Below the pieces are notes generated by a model that saw nothing but the letters and a program-made list of their open reading frames with translations, ran no database searches and was not told where the DNA came from. Positions 6,692-11,085 of a stretch of 11,085 nucleotides of DNA are shown here, in pieces. Each line of letters starts with the position of its first letter. The stretch's first letter is position 1. This DNA comes from Gammaproteobacteria bacterium (GTDB taxonomy: Bacteria > Pseudomonadota > Gammaproteobacteria > Xanthomonadales > Xanthomonadaceae). The stretch lies in assembly GCA_030431185.1 (NCBI GenBank), contig JAUIJO010000092.1, positions 1 to 11,085 on the forward strand, given 5' to 3'. Both the position numbers and the translations under genes were made by a program.

Positions 6692-8184
6692 GCCCCCTGC
6701 CCGCCCGCACGCTTCCCTACGCCTTCGCCAAGGGGCACGGCATCGTCCTGCTGGAACAGGGGGAGGACGGCCTGCGCGTCGGCCTGCGCGAAGACGCCGA
6801 CGCCGCACCGTTGCTCGAGGTTCGCCGCGTCCTGCGCCAACCCCTGCGGGTCGAGCGCCTGGACCGGGCGGCATTCGACCGCCGGCTCTCGGAGGCCTAC
6901 GCCGACGCCGGGCTCGGCCGCGCCGCCGACGCGGACGCCTTCGATGGCCACGGCAGCCTCGATGCGCTGGTCGACGAGATGCCGGCGACCGCCGACCTGC
7001 TGGAAAGCCAGGACGACGCGCCCATCATCCGGCTGATCAACGGCCTGCTCGCCGAGGCCGCGCGATTGGGGGCATCGGACGTCCACATCGAACCCTTCGA
7101 GTCCAGCCTCCGGGTCCGCTTCCGCGTCGACGGGGTCATGCGCGGCATGCTCGACCTGCCCAGCCGCATCGCGCCGTTACTGGTGTCGCGGGTCAAGGTG
7201 ATGGCGCGACTGGACATCGCCGAGAAGCGCATCCCGCAGGATGGCCGCATCTCCGTCTCCATGGGCGCCAAGGGGCTGGACGTCCGCGTCTCGACGCTGC
7301 CGGCCCGCGGCGGCGAACGCGTGGTGATGCGCCTGCTCGACAAGGACCAGGGCACGCTGTCGTTGCAGCAGCTCGGCATGCCGCCCCCGGTGCTGCGGGC
7401 GGTGGACAAGGCGCTCGCGCTGCCCAACGGCATCATCCTGGTGACCGGCCCCACCGGTTCGGGCAAGACCACCACGCTCTACGCGGGCCTGGCCGGGCTC
7501 AACGACGGCAGCCGCACCATCCTCACCGTCGAGGATCCGGTCGAATACGCCATCGACGGCATCGGCCAGACCCAGGTCAACGCCAAGGTCGGCATGACCT
7601 TCGCCGCCGGCCTGCGCGCGATCCTGCGCCAGGACCCGGACACGGTGATGGTGGGCGAGATCCGCGACTCAGAGACCGCACAGATCGCCGTGCAAGCCAG
7701 CCTCACCGGCCACCTCGTGCTGTCGACTGTCCATACCAACGACGCGGTTGGTGCGATCACCCGCCTGCGCGACATGGGCGTGGAGCCCTTCCTGCTGGCC
7801 TCCACGCTGCGACTCATACTGGCCCAGCGCCTGGTGCGCCGACTGTGCACCGCTTGCCGCGTACCGCGCGACGACGACGCCCTCGTGCGCCAGGCCATGG
7901 GCAACGACCCCGCCGGGGTGGTGTACCGGGCGTCCGCCTGCCCGGCCTGCAACCACACCGGGTACGTGGGCCGGCTGGGCATCTACGAAGCGATCACCAT
8001 CGACGAGCCCTTGCGCCAGCTGATCGGCGCCAACGCCGACGAGGACAGCATCGCGCGGGCGGCCTTCGCACGGGGCGGACGCCTGTCGCGGGCGGCGCGC
8101 GATTGCGTCGCGCGCGGCGACACCACGCTCGAAGAGGCCCTGCGCGTCACCCGCCAGGACAGGGACGACGATGGACAGGTTTGA
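6688..8184 (+). CDS. gspE: GspE, type II secretion assembly ATPase
   Basis: GspE is the cytoplasmic hexameric ATPase that powers pseudopilus assembly by acting on GspL and GspF. The protein has 498 residues. The N-terminal domain (about 1-110) is short and less conserved. The catalytic core holds Walker A GPTGSGKT (254-261), an Asp-box region TVEDPVEY (280-287), Walker B VMVGEIRD (320-327) and a His-box segment LTGHLVLSTVHTNDA. A tetracysteine zinc site follows, C387-x2-C390 and C418-x2-C421, which distinguishes GspE/PilB-type ATPases from PilT retraction ATPases. The ATG at 6688 overlaps the gspD stop as ATGA, and the frame is also open far upstream only because of GC bias. All catalytic motifs are intact. 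Context among gspC-J separates it from PilB of type IV pili. Confidence 0.97.
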   Translation: MSPLPARTLPYAFAKGHGIVLLEQGEDGLRVGLREDADAAPLLEVRRVLRQPLRVERLDRAAFDRRLSEAYADAGLGRAADADAFDGHGSLDALVDEMPATADLLESQDDAPIIRLINGLLAEAARLGASDVHIEPFESSLRVRFRVDGVMRGMLDLPSRIAPLLVSRVKVMARLDIAEKRIPQDGRISVSMGAKGLDVRVSTLPARGGERVVMRLLDKDQGTLSLQQLGMPPPVLRAVDKALALPNGIILVTGPTGSGKTTTLYAGLAGLNDGSRTILTVEDPVEYAIDGIGQTQVNAKVGMTFAAGLRAILRQDPDTVMVGEIRDSETAQIAVQASLTGHLVLSTVHTNDAVGAITRLRDMGVEPFLLASTLRLILAQRLVRRLCTACRVPRDDDALVRQAMGNDPAGVVYRASACPACNHTGYVGRLGIYEAITIDEPLRQLIGANADEDSIARAAFARGGRLSRAARDCVARGDTTLEEALRVTRQDRDDDGQV

Positions 8185-9376
8185 TTACGTCGCACTCGAC
8201 CTGCGCGGGCGCCGGACGCAGGGCGTCGTCTCCGCATCCAACCGCGAGGATGCGCGGGCCCGGCTCGAGCACCGGCAACTGTTTCCCACCCACATCGACC
8301 CTGCCGTGGTCCGGCGGGCACGGGCACGCCGCCCCGTGTTCGACCGGTTCACCGCCAGGGACACCGCGCTGGTGACGCGCCAGCTGGCGACACTGGTGAG
8401 CGCGGCCCCATTGGAGGAAGCGCTGCGCACCATCGGCAGCCAGGCGGAGAAGCCGGCTGTCCGGCGGGTGGTGATGGCCACGCATGCCCGGGTGCTCGAG
8501 GGTTTCCGCCTGTCGGACGCCATGGCCCGCCAGGGCAAGGCCTTCCCACCCCTGTACCGGGCAATGGTCGCGGCGGGGGAGAGCTCCGGCGCGCTTCCCG
8601 ACATCCTGGAGCGCCTGGCCGACCTGCTCGAGCGCGAGCAGCAGGTCCGGGGCAAGCTGTTCACCGCGCTGGTCTATCCCGCCGCGCTGGCCCTGACGGC
8701 GGTGGCGGTGGTGATCGCCCTGATGACCTTCGTCGTCCCGAAAGTGGTCGAACAATTCGACTCCATGGGCCGCGAACTGCCCGCGCTCACACGGGTGGTG
8801 ATCGCGCTCTCCGATCTGATGGCGCACTGGGGCATTCCGCTCCTGGTCCTGTTCGCCGTGCTGGCCTTGGCATGCCGGGCATTGCTCCGGCGTCCCGGTC
8901 CCCGGCGGCGTTTCGACGGGCTGGTGCTCAAGCTTCCCCTGCTGGGCCGGCTCCTGCGCGACCTGCACGCGGCACGCATGGCACGCACCCTGTCCATCAT
9001 GGTCAACGGCGGGCTTCCGATCATGGAAGGCCTGGCCATCACCGCGCGCACCGTGCACAACCATGTGTTGCGCGACGCCACCGACACCATGGTCGCCTCG
9101 ATCCGCGAAGGCGGGAGCCTCTCCTCGGCGATGAAACGCGCCGGGGTGTTCCCGCCGACGCTGCTCTACATGGCGTCCAGCGGCGAGAACAGCGGTCGCC
9201 TGGCGCCCATGCTCGAGCGCGCCGCGGACTATCTCGAGCGCGAATTCAACACCTTCACCACGGCCGCGATGAGCCTGCTCGAGCCGGTGATCATCGTCCT
9301 GCTGGGCGGTGTCGTCGCCGTGATCGTGTTGTCCATCCTGCTTCCCATCCTCCAGTTCAACTCGCTCGCGCTGTAG
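8171..9376 (+). CDS. gspF: GspF, type II secretion inner-membrane platform protein
   Basis: GspF is the polytopic inner-membrane protein at the centre of the assembly platform, contacting GspE and GspL. The 401 residues contain two copies of the GspF cytoplasmic domain (about 61-185 and 262-385), carrying the paired motifs GESSG (136-140) and SSGENSGRL (337-345). Three membrane segments are visible at about 167-190, 221-239 and 369-394. The length is typical of the family. The ATG at 8171 lies inside the last 14 nt of gspE and is preceded by AGGGA at 8161-8165, so translation is probably coupled. It ends LPILQFNSLAL, which resembles the usual GspF C-terminus. Confidence 0.97.
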   Translation: MDRFDYVALDLRGRRTQGVVSASNREDARARLEHRQLFPTHIDPAVVRRARARRPVFDRFTARDTALVTRQLATLVSAAPLEEALRTIGSQAEKPAVRRVVMATHARVLEGFRLSDAMARQGKAFPPLYRAMVAAGESSGALPDILERLADLLEREQQVRGKLFTALVYPAALALTAVAVVIALMTFVVPKVVEQFDSMGRELPALTRVVIALSDLMAHWGIPLLVLFAVLALACRALLRRPGPRRRFDGLVLKLPLLGRLLRDLHAARMARTLSIMVNGGLPIMEGLAITARTVHNHVLRDATDTMVASIREGGSLSSAMKRAGVFPPTLLYMASSGENSGRLAPMLERAADYLEREFNTFTTAAMSLLEPVIIVLLGGVVAVIVLSILLPILQFNSLAL

Positions 9377-9389
9377 CGGGGAGATATCC

Positions 9390-9875
9390 ATGCCCATGCC
9401 CGAACACACCCTCGAAACCCCTGCCACCCGCCTCCCCGGCCGGCATTGCCCGTCCCCGCGCGACAGCGGCGGCTTCACCCTCGTCGAACTGATGGTGGTC
9501 ATCGTGATCATCGGCCTGCTCGCCACGGTCGTGATGATCAACGTGATGCCCAGCCAGGACCGCGCGATGGTCGAGAAGGCGCGCGCCGACGTCTCGGTCC
9601 TGGAACAGGCCGCGGAAACCTACCGCCTGGACAACCTGGCCTATCCGTCGACGGCCCAGGGCCTGCAGGCCCTGCTGGAGGCCCCCGCGGGACTGGCGCG
9701 GCCGGAGCGCTACCGCCGTGGCGGCTACATACGCCGCCTGCCGCAGGACCCCTGGGGCCATCCCTACCAGTACCGGGCACCGGGACGTCGCGGTCCGTTC
9801 GACGTGTTTTCCCTCGGCGCGGATGGCAGCGAAGGTGGCGAGGGCGACGACGCCGACATCGGCAACTGGCAATGA
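9390..9875 (+). CDS. gspG: GspG, major pseudopilin
   Basis: GspG is the main subunit of the periplasmic pseudopilus that drives substrates through the secretin. It is made as a prepseudopilin, cleaved and N-methylated by the prepilin peptidase GspO/PilD. The cleavage site is SGG/FTLVELMVVIVIIGLLA, with Gly at -1 (residue 28), Phe at +1 and Glu at +5. The mature part is 133 residues. The C-terminal calcium-site motif LGADGSEGGEGDDADIGNW (142-160) is the hallmark of GspG and separates it from type IV pilins. The leader is 28 residues with an extra Cys (20), much longer than the usual 6-10 or so. The ATG at 9390 follows GGGGAG at 9378-9383, 13 nt after gspF; an ATG at 9396 would shorten the leader by only two residues. 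Confidence 0.97.
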   Translation: MPMPEHTLETPATRLPGRHCPSPRDSGGFTLVELMVVIVIIGLLATVVMINVMPSQDRAMVEKARADVSVLEQAAETYRLDNLAYPSTAQGLQALLEAPAGLARPERYRRGGYIRRLPQDPWGHPYQYRAPGRRGPFDVFSLGADGSEGGEGDDADIGNWQ

Positions 9876-10411
9876 AACCCGCCTGCGCGTCGACATCGGT
9901 GGGCGCATCCCTGCGTGCCGGCGTCGCCCGTCCGGGGCATGCGGCACCAGCAGGCGCCGCCCGGTCGCGCGCGGCCGGTTTCACCCTGGTCGAGCTCCTG
10001 GTGGTGCTGACCATCATCGGACTCGCCGGGGTGGCCGTGGTGATGACCGCGCCGACGGACGATCCGCTGCTGCGCCAGGGCGAGCGTTTCGCCGCGCACC
10101 TGGCGCTGGCACGCGACGAGGCGATCCTCGGCACGCGCATGATCGAGGTCACCGCGACCGCGCAGGGCTACGGTTTCACGCGCCAGCACTTCGGCGACTG
10201 GCAGGCCCTGCAGCAGAAGCCTTTCGGCAATGTCCTCTGGGAGGATGGCATCGCACCCGTGCTGCCCCGCGACAGCGACCCGCTGACGTTCCACTTCGAT
10301 CCCACGGGCGCGTCGCTGCCGCAATCGATCACGCTGGGCGACGCCCGCCGGACCGTGGAGGTGAGCGCGGATGCGGCGGGCAAGGTGGCAATCCATGCAT
10401 CCGCTCGCTGA
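9872..10411 (+). CDS. gspH: GspH, minor pseudopilin
   Basis: GspH is a minor pseudopilin incorporated into the type II secretion pseudopilus. The 179-residue precursor has the processing site AAG/FTLVELLVVLTIIGLAGV, with Gly at -1 (residue 36) and Glu at +5 (41). The mature part is about 143 residues and includes the conserved early segment ERFAAHLALARDEAI and a beta-rich C-terminal half. The ATG at 9872 forms an ATGA overlap with the gspG stop. The leader of 36 residues, rich in Ala, Arg and Gly, is exceptionally long. A GTG at codon 10 could shorten it to 27 residues, but no start gives a typical short leader. Identity as GspH rests on order, length and the N-terminal motif. Confidence 0.93.
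   Translation: MKPACASTSVGASLRAGVARPGHAAPAGAARSRAAGFTLVELLVVLTIIGLAGVAVVMTAPTDDPLLRQGERFAAHLALARDEAILGTRMIEVTATAQGYGFTRQHFGDWQALQQKPFGNVLWEDGIAPVLPRDSDPLTFHFDPTGASLPQSITLGDARRTVEVSADAAGKVAIHASAR
10357..10364 (+). promoter_or_regulatory. Strong Shine-Dalgarno for gspI inside gspH
   Basis: GGAGGTGA lies within the gspH coding sequence, 6 nt before the ATG at 10371. It is the best ribosome-site match I see in the operon and decides in favour of that start over the ATG at 10395, which has the weaker AAGGTGG at 10382-10388. Confidence 0.55.
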
Positions 10412-10790
10412 GCCGGTGGCCGTCCGGGCGCAGGGCTTTTCCCTGATCGAGATGCTGGTGGCGCTGGCGGTCTTCGGACTCGCGGTCCTCGGCCTGCTCA
10501 ACCTGGCTGGCGAGGGCACGCGGACCGCGGCGCTGGTGGAGGCGCGCAGCCTCGCCAACGTGGTGGCCGACAATCGCGCCGTCGAGGCCATGGTCGCCAC
10601 CCCGGCGGAGCTCGCCGCTATGGGCGCCTCGCCCCGGGGCATCGAACAGGCCGGCGGCATCGCCTGGCACTGGCGGCGCACCCTGACGCCCGGCGAGGAT
10701 CCGGGCATCGTAAGGATCGACATCACGGTGTCGCCCGAGGGCTCGGACCGGACCGCCGCCGAGCTGAGCCTGTTCCGGACCGCGCCATGA
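10371..10790 (+). CDS. gspI: GspI, minor pseudopilin
   Basis: GspI is a minor pseudopilin which, in studied T2SSs, forms a tip complex with GspJ and GspK that starts pseudopilus assembly. The precursor is 139 residues with the processing site AQG/FSLIEMLVALAVFGLAV, Gly at -1 (residue 22) and Glu at +5 (27). FSLIEMLVALAVF followed by LGLLNLAGEG is typical of GspI. Two starts are possible. ATG 10371 overlaps gspH by 41 nt and has a strong ribosome site. ATG 10395 overlaps by 17 nt and gives a 14-residue leader, closer to the family norm. I chose 10371, with the start uncertain and the identity secure. Confidence 0.92.
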   Translation: MRRARWQSMHPLAEPVAVRAQGFSLIEMLVALAVFGLAVLGLLNLAGEGTRTAALVEARSLANVVADNRAVEAMVATPAELAAMGASPRGIEQAGGIAWHWRRTLTPGEDPGIVRIDITVSPEGSDRTAAELSLFRTAP

Positions 10791-11085
10791 AGGCCGCCCG
10801 CCCCCCCGCGCATTCCACGCGCACCGCGCCGCCGCGCATGTCCCGCCGCTCCGGCGCCCCGGGTTTCACCCTGGTCGAGATGCTGGTGGCGCTCTTCATC
10901 TTCGGCCTGGTCTCGGCGGCCGGCGTGGCCGTCATGGCATACGCCGCGGACAACCAGGGCGTGGTGCGCGAACACATGGCGGCCATGGCGGAGTTCCAGC
11001 GCGCGCGTGCCCTGCTGCGTGCCGACCTGGGCCAGGCGGCGACGCGCCGTACCCGCGACCTGGGCGGCCAGCCCGCCCGCCGCGC
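10787..11085 (+). CDS. gspJ: GspJ, minor pseudopilin (5' part, runs off window)
   Basis: The last 299 nt encode the first 99 residues of GspJ, the partner of GspI and GspK in the pseudopilus tip. The processing site is APG/FTLVEMLVALFIFGLVSAA, with Gly at -1 (residue 26) and Glu at +5 (31). FQRARALLRADLGQAATR then resembles the GspJ region after the hydrophobic helix. The ATG at 10787 overlaps the gspI stop as ATGA. A second ATG at 10838 would give a more typical 9-residue leader (MSRRSGAPG) but would lose the overlap and leave a 47-nt gap. A C7 run at 10801-10807 lies just after the first start. The 3' end is outside the window. Confidence 0.9.
   Translation, partial: MKAARPPAHSTRTAPPRMSRRSGAPGFTLVEMLVALFIFGLVSAAGVAVMAYAADNQGVVREHMAAMAEFQRARALLRADLGQAATRRTRDLGGQPARR

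Noticed and set aside
4397..6874. An 825-codon minus-strand open frame opposite gspC, gspD and gspE
   Set aside because: Low-complexity composition with no recognisable motif. The + strand secretin is unambiguous.
6688..8184. GspE and neighbours as a type IV pilus (PilB/PilC) system
   Set aside because: Secretin and GspC with PDZ come first, GspG carries the T2SS calcium motif, and four pseudopilins follow in gsp order.
8147..9541. A 464-codon minus-strand open frame opposite gspF
   Set aside because: His/Arg/Gln-rich shadow of the gspF codons; no domain, and GspF motifs and membrane segments are clear on the other strand.
9764..10975. A 403-codon minus-strand open frame opposite gspG to gspJ
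   Set aside because: It spans four real + strand genes with canonical prepilin motifs and has no recognisable content of its own.
1..11085. Mobile elements, CRISPR arrays, tRNA or rRNA genes
   Set aside because: No transposase-like product, spaced direct repeats, cloverleaf-like stretch or rRNA-like segment was seen. Base composition looks uniform, giving no sign of recent transfer.

Overview
The window is about 11 kb of GC-rich, densely coding DNA, and every gene is on the + strand. The strong G/C bias at third codon positions, the gene content and the gspC-to-gspJ order point to a gammaproteobacterium of the Xanthomonadaceae/Lysobacteraceae (Xanthomonas, Lysobacter, Luteimonas or a relative). 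That placement is inferred from protein character, not from a search.

Region 1 (1-765) is the 3' end of a gene for an exported, probably beta-helical protein that I cannot name. A 139-nt gap with two perfect or near-perfect hairpins follows. Region 2 (905-3598) is a complete TonB-dependent outer-membrane receptor, closed by a clear Rho-independent terminator at 3619-3648. Region 3 (3649-3773) is the leader of the next operon. It holds repeated GTCA motifs, including a Pho-box-like tandem pair, and an 18-bp dyad. Region 4 (3774 to the window end) is a type II secretion (T2SS) operon in the order gspC, D, E, F, G, H, I, J; gspJ runs off the right edge, and gspK-N would be expected beyond it.

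The T2SS genes are tightly packed. Start and stop codons overlap at C/D, D/E, G/H and I/J, E/F and H/I overlap by longer stretches, and F/G are 13 nt apart, so translational coupling is likely. GspC links the inner membrane to the secretin GspD, GspE is the cytoplasmic ATPase, GspF is the inner-membrane platform protein, and GspG-J are the major and minor pseudopilins. The order starting with C and D matches the Xcs-type cluster of xanthomonads rather than the Xps-type cluster, which begins with E and ends with D.

The core machinery is well known and every conserved motif I checked is intact. I see no convincing new system. The points worth a second look are the unnamed beta-helix protein and receptor beside the secretion operon, the possible phosphate-responsive promoter of the operon, and the long leader peptides on all four pseudopilins. 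I found no tRNA or rRNA genes, CRISPR arrays, insertion sequences or broken genes. No gene-free stretch reaches 300 bases.
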